Below, in pieces: positions 11,401 to 25,900 of a DNA stretch of 62,000 nt (the stretch's first letter is position 1; every line of letters starts with the position of its first letter). This DNA is from Glandiceps talaboti (lineage: Eukaryota; Hemichordata; Enteropneusta; Spengelidae): positions 24,275,223-24,337,222 of the forward strand of contig NC_135556.1 of NCBI RefSeq assembly GCF_964340395.1, written 5' to 3'. The notes beneath the pieces are model-generated. The model was not told the origin of the DNA, searched no databases, and saw only the letters and a list, made by a program, of their open reading frames with translations. The position numbers and the translations under genes were made by a program.

Positions 11401-12999
11401 TGGAAATGAAAAACTGCAAAGCTACACACAAACATATTCCCTTCATCAGCTAACAAGAGTCTCTTCCAACACACTTCAACATACAGTAGTCATGCATTTT
11501 CAAATTGCATGCCTTGACTATGGAATTCTTTACCTATTAGACACACGGCAATCATCAAATCTGAACACTTTCAACAACAAACACATATGTTCAAATGAGC
11601 ATTTTGTGTGGTTTGACCCTTATTTGTACCATTGAATAGGACTTTGGCTCTGGAGTCTGGCCATTATAAATTTAAAATGGAAATTATTTTGATTAGATTA
11701 GATTAGAAATTATTACTCAGCACTGAGAAATTAAGTTATCGGTATATTATAACATTTCATACATCATGATCTTATTGCATTTTATAAAATAAATTTGATT
11801 ATAAAAATATTTGGAGAGCACATTATGTCTGTACAGAAAATTGCAATCTTCACCTATGATTATTAAAAAAGAGTTACATGTACTTTATACTTGCCTAACT
11901 TTTTCTTGAGTTTTAATATTGGTGAGACCTGACATATAATTTCCCTATGTCAGTAAATCACAGCAATAAACACTTCTTGCACAAACCAAGTGTTCTCATT
12001 ACACACAACTATCTTATTTGACAGTTATTGCATATACAATAAATCTAATATTTACAGTTTAATAATAACTGAACATAGGTCATGGAATTTTAACAGTTGC
12101 TGAAGGCTTGTTGTGTAAACAGACACAGAACAGTACAAATTGACCATAGTGACAATGACAGTGTGTAAACTTGTACATTCCAGTACCCTAAATAGGACAG
12201 TGTGATATGCAAATACCTCTACTATCACTTATCATTGAATATAACAATATCTAAAGTTGCACCACTTTTATTTAATTTTTTGCATTTCACAGTAGATTTT
12301 TGATGTATCAAAATAGACATTTATGTAGAATGACCTGTCTCCATTACAGTAACACAGATAATTAACTGTTCTATTGTATGTCTCTATATAGGTTTGTATA
12401 ATGATGGCAATGTCATGGTGATTTCCTCTTGTCATTTACTATTTAGTGTCAAGTGTAAAAACAGTGTATTTCTTTAAATAACCTTAGTTTTTTCTCAAAC
12501 AGTTGTATGCTAATACAAACAAATCTGAGGATCTTATGTCAATATGTGTCATTTCAATTTCACTTTCTCTAACTTTTTCCCTCTTTTCAATTTTCTTTTC
12601 AAATGAGATGCAAACAAATTTTATTTTTTTTAAAAATCAATTTCTTTTTGTAAGACTGCAAGAAATTATAGAATATAAAACACTCACCATGTGCCATTAT
12701 CTAAGGTATGCTGACAGTGAGTGACTCATACCTTTGTTGTAAGTTTACCTTCCCTAAACAACATAGTACTGTTACTGTGTAATTTTCATTTTGATATATT
12801 GTTGCTTTATACATCATAAACACAGGCCAATACTTTATATATGACCATATTTCTAATTTTAGGTTATTTTATAACTTCTACATGACTTGATTTGTCATAT
12901 GTTATTATCCCTAACTAGCTTTCCACAACAACCGTAAACCGTTTGAACTCAGATACTGAAGTATGTTTTTGTAAACTTTTTGTAAACATTGTAAATTAG
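8421..12999. other. Gene-free AT-rich stretch, probable 5' intron of the anoctamin gene
   Basis: No exon could be supported here. A short plus-strand frame at 10499-10708 has protein-like composition (KYKSAIQRIQDKNADSITE) but no ATG and no clear acceptor. Around 11060-11300 lie scattered GGACCA words (ACCACTCAAA, CAGCAGGACCACTGG), possibly an old repeat. Because exon 1 begins at an acceptor, this stretch is best explained as an intron reaching to an upstream 5' exon near 14.6 kb. Confidence 0.45.
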
Positions 13000-13000
13000 A

Positions 13001-13275
13001 GGGTTGTCGGTGGCTGAGTGGTTAAACCACTTGCCTCTTACCACTGCGGTCGGGGTTCGAACCCATTCAGGGTTGTCGGTGGCCGAGTGGTTAAACCACT
13101 TGCCTCTTACCACTGCGGTCGGGGTTCGAACCCCATTCAGGGTTCGATTAAATTTACCACACTGTAAGTAAGAAGAATGTTGTTCAGTTTGACTCTACCG
13201 AACAACGCAGGTACTCCAGTTTATGCTTAAAGAACTATTCAGTATAAATAAAGATTATTATTATTTTGAAACAAT
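13001..13275 (+). mobile_element. tRNA-derived SINE with a tandemly doubled promoter head
   Basis: Two tRNA-like heads start at 13001 and 13070 (period 69). Each has an RNA polymerase III A box (TGGCTGAGTGG or TGGCCGAGTGG) and a B box GGTTCGAACCC (first copy 13054-13064). They are followed by an unrelated body and a tail ending AAAGATTATTATTATTTTG. The 5' and 3' ends of each head cannot pair as an acceptor stem, so it is not a functional tRNA gene. Dimeric heads occur in some SINE families; here the second head is the one fused to the body. Confidence 0.8.
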
Positions 13276-14606
13276 AGAAGAGACTGCCTAGAAGAAAAGA
13301 CACAAAGTGGCCTGAATACACGTGCATATATGCATGATTTGTGTAATTTTTGTCTGCTTTTTAATTGTTTGAATAGTCAAGTCATAACATCTAAGAGCAT
13401 TTGCTCTTTAAATATCTCAATAATAACAAAGATTGTTTCCCCCTTTTCAGTTATCACTTTATCTAGAACAAACACAAATAAAAATAAAAATGTTTGCAGA
13501 GAGTGGTATCATATTTTTCATGTGACAAGTGGCAATAATAATCAATCAATTTTTAGTTCTAAATATTACAAATCCTCATATGTTTGTGATATGCAATTCG
13601 ATGCTTTTGACATTGAGTGGCTATAGACTCGATTAGTTTTCTCAAAACTATTTTCTAGTCTCTCACCCACAACTTGAAATCGTTTTCCTTTTGGATGTTA
13701 TCATTTATTTTTTTCTGTATGTTTATTTCTTGTGGGGAATAAATTTCAATTCAATCCATGATTGTAATGATTGGAAAACTTTTCCACCACCTGTAGTACA
13801 ATTATTAGAAGCCTATCAATATAACAATATTATAAATGGCCTTCTCTGCCATTGTAAATTACATGGCAGACAGTACCTCCGTCTATCACAGAGAGAGTAC
13901 TGGGCATGGAAGGACCTTCTACTATTAGTAATAAAGTTCTAGTTCTACCTCCCATAAAGTGCATGGCATTGGGCAATAAATGTACATCACGATGAATGCC
14001 AGAATGTTGAACTATTAAATTTAACAGTCCCCTTGTGATAAAGGTAATAATAATATGGTATGTTCAACAACAACATATTTTCCCACTTTCCTGCAAAACC
14101 CAATATAAATTTGTTTCATTACATAAGTTCTAACATTCGCGATGATCGTTATTTTTTGTCAAACAAGGATCGAACTTGAAGTTGAACATAGACACTACAC
14201 GTAGGATTTATGACTTGAAGGGAGATGATTACTGCCACGGTCAATGAAATCAAAATAATGACTGTCTTGTATTGTTGGTACTACAGTGGTCACTTGAAGA
14301 TAGTTAGCTCGGGTGTTAAGCTTACTTTGAGCCGAAATGAAACATCGAATGATCGATCGATTCGTATCAATAATATGATTTACGCACACCGGTGAAGTGA
14401 GTGGGTGCAAGATGTACAGGTATAGTCTATGGAACGAGTAGTATTTACAACTTAATGACAGTTGCCTGTCCATCTCTTAACCCAGCTGCCTTCCCGAAGA
14501 GTAGAAAATGAGAGTGGTTTACAGAAACGTAAAATCTGAGTAATACCGGTTAATTTACGTACCGTGTGGCAGTACACTGCACTTTGAGACTACATCAGCC
14601 ACTCAC

Positions 14607-14660
14607 CAAGATAGTTGAAATCGTTAGCGGAAGGAAAGATGGCGAACCTCAGGTTGTTTC
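14607..14660 (-). promoter_or_regulatory. Possible non-coding 5' exon and promoter of the anoctamin gene
   Basis: On the minus strand a good donor, CTTG followed by GTGAGT, lies at 14601-14610. This part of the window has a less AT-rich, promoter-like composition. A first exon ending at 14607 would splice to the acceptor at 8420, about 6.2 kb away. The upstream boundary given is arbitrary. Only the donor and base composition support this. Confidence 0.25.
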
Positions 14661-14670
14661 TATTTAGCTC

Positions 14671-14680
14671 GTCACGTGAC
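14671..14680. promoter_or_regulatory. Palindromic E-box GTCACGTGAC
   Basis: A perfect 10-bp palindrome around CACGTG, the type bound by bHLH-zip factors of the USF/MITF/TFEB group. It lies just upstream of the proposed anoctamin first exon. A second site, CGTCACGTGA, is at 17621-17630 upstream of the divergent gene. Function is inferred. Confidence 0.4.
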
Positions 14681-15938
14681 TTCTGTTGCTAACCCTTTTG
14701 TTATGTTAATTACTTTCCCTTGCCGAGATACCACTTCCACAGGGAGCAGCGAGCAACTGATTGGTCATTTCATTGAATGATTGAATGATTAATTTTTGTG
14801 GTGAAATAAAACTTATTTTGTGTGATAATGATCAATTTACTGATTGATTTTTTTGTGGTGAAATGCAAGTGATGGCTAAGTATACATCAATTCAGTGGAA
14901 TACTGTGATTACATTTTAAAATGCAGAAAAAAATACATCCCAAAAACATCTGAATTTTTCACTTTAACTTGTTAATCATAATGGTTAATTTGTACAATTA
15001 TTGATTTTTCGATAATTAATCGAGCAATATGTTTGCAAGCTCCGAATTTCATACAGTTTCATATACTTAATTTTCCAATTAAGGAATACATCATGTATAA
15101 TACCTATAATTCAGAATTTTGCATTCTAATGTGTGTAAGACTACAAAATTATGGTTTTGCTCTTACAAGAGGCATTCAGTTTAATCTGGTTTTATAAATG
15201 ATAGTTTTTTTGTTGGCTTGAATTACTTGTTGTTAGATTTGTATTTATTGTGTCTGTATTTTTAATGATGTATGAGGTAAGTTAACATTAGGATTCTGTT
15301 ATACTTTAGCTAGATTTCGTGGTTTGTTTTCCCCTAAAACAATTTTAAAACATTATGATGGGTCGATTTACTTGTGATTTATTTTCACAACAATACAATA
15401 ACATTGCAATAATTTGACGAAGATTATTTTCAAAACAAAAACGCATCGTATTATCTCTTCTTTTTTCCCTAAAGAGTGGTCGATAGCTTCAAAATCTCTT
15501 TTAACTGTGTTAGAAATCTTGTCTCATTGGATCCCCACGGAAAAGACAACTTTGTGAGAAAAAGAATTACTAATTGAAGTTTCATCTTGCGTATTTGAAC
15601 TGTTATTGATTCTTCAGAGTCCTTTACTGAGTCATGGTGGCAAAAGAAAATTTTATATTTATGGATTTCACAATGTTAGATAACCCATCTCTTTTACCCT
15701 GACTTTCTGACTTCTGCAACCTCCAGCGGAAGAGTGCCTCATGGTAGAGTTTGGCAAAGAGGAGTCCGGTCAACGTATACACAGGGCCTAGGGGTGTAAT
15801 TCTCCCACCAAAGAACGAAGTTATACCATAGACTCTCAACTAGGGGTCTATGGTTATACATAGAACGTTTGTGGAAACTTTTTCGTAATTTTTCCTTTAT
15901 TTTCTGCTCTTCTATTTATGTTACCTATTTGTTAAGTT

Positions 15939-16000
15939 ATTTATTTATTTATTTATTTATTTATTCACTTATTTATTTATTTATTTATTTGTTTATTTAT
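15939..16000. repeat. (TTTA)n microsatellite
   Basis: Repeated TTTA units, interrupted once by CAC and once by G. Confidence 0.9.
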
Positions 16001-16423
16001 TGCTAAATAATCAAAAGCAATAACGAGTGTATTTGTAAATTAAAGTTGAGATATTTGCGTTTATTCGGAACAACGCGACTAGCTAGACTCACAGTCCGCT
16101 GATTTTAGTCTTATCCTGTTACTACAGTGCGCCCTCGCCGCCAACATAATCTGGCGAAGCTGATCAAAACGACAGTTTCACCGACGAGGGCACAGCACAG
16201 TACTTCTTGTAAATGGGGAAAGGGAAAGACTGAGAAGAATCACACGTATTATATTTTTGGCGATTTCTAGTTTAAAATAGTCTGTCAGTTTCTACTGATA
16301 TATGACCGTAGTTAGCTTTCGACTATAGTTACATTTTGTAAATATATGGTACGTAAATGAAGTGAACAACGTGCAAGGTGAACGACTGCTCCCATGGTTT
16401 ACTTTGTTAAAAAGGGTCAATTT

Positions 16424-16641
<218 letters not shown>

Positions 16642-17600
16642 CATGACAGTCTCCGGCCTCAGGCTGAAAGAAAGTTCTTGCGATGAAGCGGTAAACGACT
16701 GCTCCCCAGCTTTAATTTGGTTAAAATCATGAGCAAAATACTTCGTGCCATCCCTTTTTAGACCACCAGACTTTTCAAATCTCTCTTCGCACCTCAATTA
16801 AGTTCTTTCGTACCCCTCCCCTTTCTCCTCAGCTCCCCCTCCTGCTATACAAATAGTGTTCGTTCCCTATCTGTAATGAAAATCTGTTGCTCGTGTTTTG
16901 CCTGTAACAGTTTAAATTTTTCCCACGTACAGATAATTTAGCCTGTCTGCATCGCATAAATGTCATTCGTAGCCTAGGGGATATGCCACTCTCCTCTTCG
17001 TCAAGTGCGAAGCTGACTCGAGGAATATCCGACGATATAGACAGACTACATTAAAAGCCCGTAATTGTCCAAATAAAGATAACAATACTGTATGTTCATA
17101 CCTCTCGTTTGAAAAATCTCTAATATATGGTTTTAAGGGACACAAGTTGAGTTTATAAACTTTTTGAAAACTCGGTTGAAAATATGTATCACAACGTCAT
17201 CGATCACGTAAAGTACACACCAGCTACTGTTAGTAATGAAAGGCAAGTAGAATATTATAGATAGGTGGTTTTCTAAGCTTATAAATATAGAGTAAAATTT
17301 ACTCTCCCCCCCCCCCTGCCCTGCAGCATTAAAGTTTATTGTATGGCCCTTATTTTATGCTTTCTCTTGCTTTTTTTGTATCAGATTATCTAGAAGCGAA
17401 TGTAGCTGACAAATGCGTCTTGATGTAAAAACACACAAAACATGTTTGTAATCGTTGTTGATTTTAATTAGAATCTTGACATTATTGATCGATATGTGTC
17501 GGATATCACTTAGCTTCAAAAAAAGTGACAATAGTTCAACCGTTTATTGATCACAGTGTCATGTTTGGCCAACACTTTTACACGATGAACTCGGTTATAC

Positions 17601-18248
17601 ATGTTTAATGTAAACAGAGACGTCACGTGATCCCACTTAGCGCAGTTGTTGTCGTTGGATACATGTTATTTGCATGGACGGAACTAATTTTATTTGAGGG
17701 ACGCGAGGAACATCAGTATACAATTATAGTGTTACTACTGTTCTATCTAAACGTAACAAATCCAAATTCGCCTAAAATTTAAGCATTGAAATCTTCTAAA
17801 TAACTGTCTATAAATATTTCCTTGACTTAAAAATGGACAACATTAATGAATGGAAAACAAATATAGCACGACACACACCATACTAATGGTTTCGACCACT
17901 CCCTTCAAATGCGGAAACGACATGTTACAGTCCTATATATATACTAGTAGTCCGGTGAATTGCCTAGAGATTCCCTGGATTTGGAAGGATTTCTGAGATG
18001 AAGTAACACTTGGGGTGGTGTTGTATCCTACACTGATAACATACAGTGGACAAAGCGTCACACCAAGGCCAGAGTAGGGACCTTTTGAAAACAAGAAACT
18101 TCAGACGAGGGCCAACTTTTTTTCGTCAAGTGCATGGTGGTCAAACTAGCTATGGAAAGTCAACTCGGACGTCCCAAGAACATATCAATGTCGTAGACTT
18201 TCATGATATCTAAACTGGCTAGCTTTGCTAACCTGAAAGTTTGCCAAG
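17601..18248 (+). promoter_or_regulatory. Probable promoter and 5' UTR region of the large IQ-motif gene
   Basis: This is upstream of the proposed start codon at 18249. It contains the E-box CGTCACGTGA at 17621-17630 and is less AT-rich than the surrounding introns. An in-frame TGA at 18234-18236 closes the frame before the start codon. No TATA box or clear RFX X-box was found near the start. The transcription start cannot be placed from sequence alone. Confidence 0.35.
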
Positions 18249-18314
18249 ATGCTTGGAATGACAGCCATGAAGAACGAACTTGATCGGTCGTTGAGAGTCC
18301 TGAGACGATCTCGG
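18249..18314 (+). CDS. IQ-motif gene, exon 1 with start codon
   Basis: Twenty-two codons from ATG (MLGMTAMKNELDRSLRVL, then RRSR) to a donor GTAGGT, ending in phase 0. The context before the ATG is GCCAAG and an in-frame TGA lies 15 bases upstream. Linkage to exon 2 or 3 is by phase only. An additional exon in the 4.6-kb intron cannot be excluded. Confidence 0.65.
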
Positions 18315-21300
18315 GTAGGTGACAACATCGTGTTTCTACGTAGAACTCGATGGTGTATGTACAGTGTATCTGTGTGTGGCACTCGCCTCCATGGTATTGA
18401 ATGTATCAAGTGACATGCTTGTAGAAGTTGTTATTGCTTTCAACAATATCTCTAACAAGATTTCACATTCCATAGAGTTTTAATAAGACATGTACATATG
18501 ATATCGTGAAATGTTAAAGAGTGATTTCCTCTGTTAACAGGGGAGATGTAAACAGTGGCGTTGCAGTGTATATTTGATTTGACATGAAATAATGTAATTA
18601 AACTATTTTATCTAAAGTCAAAAATAACGTACAGAAACAACAAAAACAAAACTATTGAAAAAACAAAAACAAAACTAATAGATATAAATTTATATAAAAC
18701 ACTAAACTACAGTATTGAATACAAAGGTAATCTATATTATAAAATGTATGAGGCAGAGAGAAGGACGTGGAACTACATCATGTACATTTTGTATGCAAAG
18801 TAGATTTATACTGGGTAGTGATTTGTAGAACAGTGTCCCCATCTATTCACACTTCCATCAATATATTTATAATTGAAATATTTTATTTCTATGGGGGATT
18901 TTAATTATCAAATATAAAAATAGTTTTAAAAAAATATACATGCATTGATATCAATAAAAACTAAATTACCAGTAGTTGCTAATATGAATTAAACAAAAAA
19001 ATATTGACACTATTGACTAAATTACAGTATCATGAAACATATAACTGCTGTTTGATTGAAATGTGTATGTGAAATTTGTTTGATTTTGGAATGCAGATGT
19101 ATTCTTAGCTATTGTTTCATCACTAGTGACACAAACTCAGATATTTTTTTCTTGTATTTTCTCTTTTTAAAAGTATCATTAAAAAAAACTTGTTCACAAA
19201 GTAAGTGCAATCATATACCCTCTACCAACAGGGTTTATGGTGCAATAGAGACAGACACATGAAAGTCAGCTAGCAAGATGTAGTGACATTTGTCAATTAT
19301 CCACTTGTCAATAATTGTACAGTAATCTCCATATTGGAGTTTATACAGTCAACTGCAATCAAAGGTCATCCAATTGTCTCTGTCTTTGAAGATTTGATAA
19401 AATCAACAGTATAACTTGGCAAAATTTCAATACACATGCATAGACCCTACATTTCATATATGTTTTCCAATGGATTATAGAGCATGAAACTTTCTAAGCC
19501 AGATAAATCCAGTTTGTATAGCATTGTCCTAGTTCATGCATCCACACCGATGGTATGGAACATGACTTACTTTCTTCCTGCATTATACATATTTTTAAAG
19601 TAGGATATAGACATTTGCCTAATCTGACAAGGATGATGACCAAGTGTTGTCATATTTCGGTCACTGTGAGTTGCGCTAGACCAAGGACTTTGTCTTGAGT
19701 TTGCTACATTGTATTTCATGAATAATTGGTTTGGATAGCTGTTTGTGATAGCTAGACCACGACTTAAATCTCTGAGCTAGATTAGAGTTGAGCCAATCTG
19801 GTATACAATTACACTAGATTAGAGTCTAGGTTACTAATACTAGTAGATTAGAGTTGAGCCAATTTTAACCTGTTGTAAGTACTGGTATACCATTACACTG
19901 GTGTGGAGTTGTGTGCACTTTATCACTTCATACAATTTGAATTATAGTTCGGCTCAATTTCACACTTGGTGGATTTTAGCCTGGATGAATACATTGATGT
20001 GAAATCAACTATAACAGAGTCAAATAAGTTCTGAAGTAGGTATATTTCACACATCTGTATAAACATAATAAATCATGAAGACTTCATTACCTGTAACATA
20101 GACCCTGCACCAACTGGAGGGTCTGTGCCTGTAACTATTATAACAGTATGCTAATTTGTTGAGAGAAATTTAGTATAAAGCCTGAACAGTTCCCTCTATT
20201 GTCAATTCGTACAGCCTCTTCTCAGAACAACTGGGACTGACGAAAACATGTCATTAACATTTGTACAGCCTTTCACTGAGATTCTATCTATAACATATGA
20301 TATTATCAGAAAATACAACCCATGACACCAAAGTAAAGCATTTTCTGTATGTACCACAATTGTTTATAGCATTCATATTGAGTGTAAAAGTATACTGTTT
20401 CATTTGCTAATTGACCACATCAGAAAGGCCACATGCTAGGCTTGTAATTAAACCAATTAAAACAGTATACTTTTACACTTGATATGAATGCTATAAATGA
20501 GTGTAACACATAGAGAAAGTGTGTTACTTCAGTGTTACTAGTTGTACATGTCTAACCAAAGTATTGTCAAGAGGAATGTCACCCACTGAAGAAGGATTCA
20601 ATCCTCTGTATTAATTGGGGTTTTATAGGAATGATGTGACATACATTAGTAAATAATCTAATTGTTGAATTACAGGTATAATCATATCCCAAAGTGCATT
20701 GACTCTCTCTAAATTTACATATATGAAAATATCAACAAAATATAATTGATAATTACATGTTACCCATAATCTATAGTTGACAATGTATTCATTGACTTCA
20801 CTACATATAAGTACTTGTCTATTGTTCCTATCACCAGCTTAGAGATGTTGCTGTAATCTGAAAAAGATTATGTTCATGTCTATCTGTAAGTTACCCATTT
20901 CAATCATAGTTATGTGTTTTCTCAAGAGCAACAATAGCATTATCTTAGAGAAACACACTAACTGTATGTTAATTAACTTTTATTGGGTCAAAAAACTTAA
21001 AAGGAACAATTAGCTACTTCATAAAGGCAAAAAAAAAATTTATAAAAAAATTATTAAGTACAATTGTAATTCAGTTAGTTGAAATTGTGTGTACAGCAGA
21101 AACTAAATTAGTGAGTACTAAAACTTTTATGCATACATCTGTGTGGCAGAGATCAGTACTCTCTGTTCCACTGTTTATTTGGATTACAATTTTCATTTGT
21201 TTGTTGTCCATTTGCCCTGGCAATTATCAGAGGTAATATCTGATTGATTGATTATCTTAAGTTAATCCCATGTTATATACTGGTACAAAGTGTTAGTCCA

Positions 21301-22949
21301 TGGTGTGTCAGCATCAAAGATTCTATTGGCTAGGATAATGGGGGTCGTAAGTCATCACCCTGGGTCAGAGGTCATGTCAGGTGTTTGTTACATGTAATGG
21401 AATAAAATATCTGAAAATTTTTCATTGTTTACCCATAATATTTGTTTATGTATTTAATAAAGTTTACTGTTTAGGAACCCCACTAAAATGAGACAGGATC
21501 TGGTAAATTGTGTATAGATTTCTGAAAGTTTAAGTTATACACGGGTACCATATGATATTTGATGATCAAGTTTGGAAGATAACGAAGGGTTAATGGACAG
21601 TGGAATGATGAGGGGTATACAGCTCGGATAGATCATGGGTGTACTACTGTACAAAAACACTAACCTGAACACTTGACATATTGTCCATTGTACAGTTGTG
21701 TACATGATTCACCAAAATTATCAAATGTGGTGTATAAGTTAACATTCCCCTTTTAGCTATTTTTGAACATATAGGAGTAACTTGAATGCAGCCATAAGTA
21801 GATATGATTAACAGTACTGACATTGTGCTGCGATACAAGCTTTTAAAACTCTATACATTTGAGAGAGGGTAGGTTTGCACAGTCATACATATAAACACAT
21901 TAATACAAACTGAATATATGTACTTGTACTAAGAGATTGAGAATTTTTGCCAAAAGAATACTAGGAATGAGATTATCTTAAATGTAGTTCTTTCATTTCA
22001 TGAAATTATATTTAATTTGTAAAATATTCAGTTCATAACAGTTAGATAAATCCTTTTAATCACCACAATATGTATATATGACAGTCGCCATGTTGTTGGA
22101 ATGAAGGTGTGGCTACAAGATGTCTGATCCTAACAATAGAACACCTGCATACAAAGCTCCGTTTATCTACGCCTGATTGGTTTGTTTAATGACGGTTCTT
22201 ATTTGTAGGCTTCTTCAACTTTACATTTTAGTACATGTCAGGTTTTCTTCTGTTGATCACATCATTATGTGTTTAGTGTTTATTTACTATGTAGTTATGC
22301 CAAATATATATACAGACAGTCAATATTAGCACATCGTTGGGAATGAAATAATCATATTTGGGTTGTCAGTCCAGGTTACCATGGCACCCAAAAACACTGC
22401 ATTAGATTTAGACAGATATGGGTATTTGTAAGATTCCCCTTCCCCCCATCAACCCCCACCCCATTAACTGTTAATGACAAAGAGGTTATTACTAAACTTG
22501 ATCTGCAGTTATTTGAAATTCAAAAATAATGTCGTAATGTATTATATGCATAGCTCTGCTTAGTTCAGATACAGGATTTCTAGTTCAGATACAGGATTTC
22601 TCTCTCCCCAATGGCATGATATAGAGTACAGAATTCAACCGTGATTCCTTTATAAAAAATGTAGGAAGTTCTTTGAATACAAATTTATAAATTTTGTTAT
22701 AATGCAAGTAATGGTACAAAGACTTGAGAAAGTGAGTCTTGATATGACAATCATGACATTGCATATAATGTGAAGTAACTAAGGCTTGACACTTTTTATA
22801 CACTTGGTAACCATGGTTTGTCACAATGTTAAAAATAGATTATGATAACTCATTCTGTACATGACATACAGGAACTTTATCAGGAGGAGTATCAGATGAT
22901 AACACTATCTTTCTTGGCTAATGTATCATGTTTGTAATTTAATTATGTA

Positions 22950-22999
<50 letters not shown>

Positions 23000-25900
23000 T
23001 TTCTTTGTTTCTTTGTTTGTTTGTTTTTGTGTGAGTTGATTATACATACATACAATTGTAAAAAAAATTTCATGCCAATACATCATGTTTGTAATTTATT
23101 TATATATGTTTGGTTTGTTTGTTTGTATTTATTTCAGCTGATGAGACATGCAGAGTTTAAACACATGATTGACATGATAGACCGTTATCGTCATGACAGC
23201 GGTTTGGCTGGACTAGTCAGAAAGGACCATCAACAACTAGAACAACTCTCACAAGATGGACAGTTCTTTAGAATATTGGCTAGGATGTTAACTGAAGTTA
23301 CCACGTAAGTATATAAGCATATGTATAACACATCCTAAGAAGAATCATTCACTCCTAGAACAAAAAAAAACAAAAACAAAAAATGAAACTATATAAAAGA
23401 AAGAGCGGTAAAATAAAGTATTTCAGTTGTATTCCTACATCAGATTTTAATCAGATTGTTGTATAACTTTGTAGTTCTAAGCTTGGCCCAGCAATCAGAC
23501 ATGTTTTGTCATAGTGCACTGCATGAAAGGGAAAAATGGCCAGACAAAAATGTAGCCAAACATATGGTTGGAAATTTTAACATATTTGAGTTGACTACAT
23601 GTTCTAAGTTCACACCCTCACTGGTGATATCAACATTTTCATTGCAAACAGAGTCCATGCTTTCAAAGAAATCATGACAAGAGGTACAAAGTTCCTGTTT
23701 CTGCTATGTATATACACGACCATATGTATGATTCCCTGGCACGATGTATCAGTTGAAGGAGTATACCCATTGATTTAAGGATGGTAATGTTACATCTCAG
23801 TGTTTCAGTTCTAGGATAACATGAATATCAACTGTCAACCATAGGTGCTGGTAATGTTGATTTATCCAATAACTCCTATAGGCCGACAAAAAATGTTGAA
23901 CTTCCCTAAACTGCCAAAGTTTTTTTGCTTTTAACATCATAACAACCCAGTAAATGTCAAAATAGTAGGGAGAAGGGGTTGTTGTTCCAAAATGAGCCAT
24001 TTTGGGTCAGAGGGCATTGACTTGGTCAGCCCTTTGGCAAAATATATAAATAAGTCAAATCGTATTATCTTCCAAAGATCAGCAACTTTGGTAGGGCGAG
24101 AAACTACCCTCAGGTCATGTAAATGTGAATGTAGTATAGTAGGGTACCTATGAGACTCTAAGATGTTTTAATCTAATAAGGTTTTCAGTATCTCAGTTTG
24201 AAGTGAGTGGTTACCTATCCCCAAAAGACATCCTAGATTCCTGTCAGTTATAATGAGTTATTCATTCTCAACCCAGAGCATTATTTTTATGCTAAAAGTT
24301 ATGAAATATTGTACTCTTCATGGTGCTTCTAATTCTCAGACAGTACCGTGTAAAGATCTCAAGGCCTGTGGTTTCACAACAATTGAGTAATTCTGCTGGG
24401 CTGGAGTAGATCTCGAATTATTCATAGAACCATTATCTGTCAGCGTCATACTCTTCTGAAGTGCATTCTATCATCCTTTTCTTCAATTACTAAAGATAAA
24501 ATTGAAGCAAACTTGTAAAGTACCTATTGAGGTGCAAATTAAATCCCTCAAAAAAGGTACTAGACATGTTAAGAAGCTAATAACTTAACAATAGAAAATA
24601 AATTTATAGCAGGGATTATCACTAACAGAGGGACAAATGTTACATTGGTGTAATAGATAGTGTGTTGACTGTCTGGTTGGCATAGCAACAGTACAGAAAG
24701 TTGAACTCTACACCTTACATTGACTGCAATGTCAAATAAAAAAGTATATTAAAAAGAATGTATATGCTGTGTGCAAGGTTAGCAATAAGTGATGCCATAA
24801 AACACACTTTGGGTCTGTGTGTATGTATGTATGTCTAAACATAAAATGTTCCATGTGGTGTACAACTTTGTTGACAGATACTAGAGCTGTCTAACTACAT
24901 TTAGATTAATTGCATTTTGTTGTTGTACAATGAGCCCTGGTCTTGAAGTTTTGACAAATAGTTTGGTACAAAGCAAGTCACTTGGGCTGAGTTTAGTGAA
25001 TAAATGTCACTTTATTTGTTTGTTAAGTTTCCATTTTTATTTAACCTATTCAGCCTAGTGACTTTTTTTTTTACCGAATTCATTTAGTGCAGAAAGTTGT
25101 ACTTAATAATATTGCATTTGACTTTGTTAGAGGCAAGCAGCACAAAATTTGGAATTAACCTAGTCTGGTAATCAATAACATGTGAATCCACAAGACATTA
25201 TTACATACATTAATTGTTAACAGAGTTCATTTCAGCCTGGGATATTACAGGCTGTTAAAAGTGAGAGTCCATTCAAATTGTGATTTTTACAAGTTGTATC
25301 TTGTAAAGTTAGTAGATATTACATTGATCAATATCCTGTATGTATTGTATATTACAGAACCAAGGGAACAATGAAGCAACGAGATGATCTCAAAAAAGTC
25401 TATAAATGGTACATGGCCAATAGAAGTGGACTCCATTGTTTACCCGTAAGTTAGACAAGAAAAAAAACTTTTCACCTATGCCGACATCTACTTATTGAAA
25501 ACTTGACAAAAGAAATTCTGGTTTCCTCTGGGGGAAATTGTGATGATATAACCATGTTGTTATTCTATAAACAAAGTTGAGATTTACAACAATACCATAG
25601 ACACAGTGACAATCAATGCATTGTGTACAATCTATCATTGTGTTCCTTCTACTTTGTATGGTTTATTTGTATAGTGCTTGAGTTGTATGTGATATGTCTG
25701 TACTGTTGCAGTGAAGTGTTGTATTTTGTCCAACTTTGTACAATGTTTTACCTGTTGCTTTTACTTACCTGTGGCAGTCTTGACACAAAAAGAGATTGTA
25801 TTCCACCATGTCGAAGCAAAGTTGAATGCATTCAAACAAAAGATATGTGATTTATACCCTGGTCATTCTACATCAGTGGTTCTACTGTGTTCAAAATATT

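Noticed and set aside
13001-13140. A pair of functional tRNA genes
   Set aside because: A and B boxes are present but no acceptor stem can be formed, and the sequence continues into a SINE body and tail.
14640-14694. ATG in a good context starting MANLRLFLFSSSRDF
   Set aside because: It stops after 17 codons and has no downstream exon; probably part of the promoter region.
22121-22177. Alternative first exon MSDPNNRTPAYKAPF for the IQ-motif gene
   Set aside because: The frame ends in TGA before any donor, so it cannot join exon 2 or 3.
22949-23137. N-terminal extension of exon 3 through MFVCVCVCV
   Set aside because: This is the TG microsatellite and the polypyrimidine tract of the acceptor.
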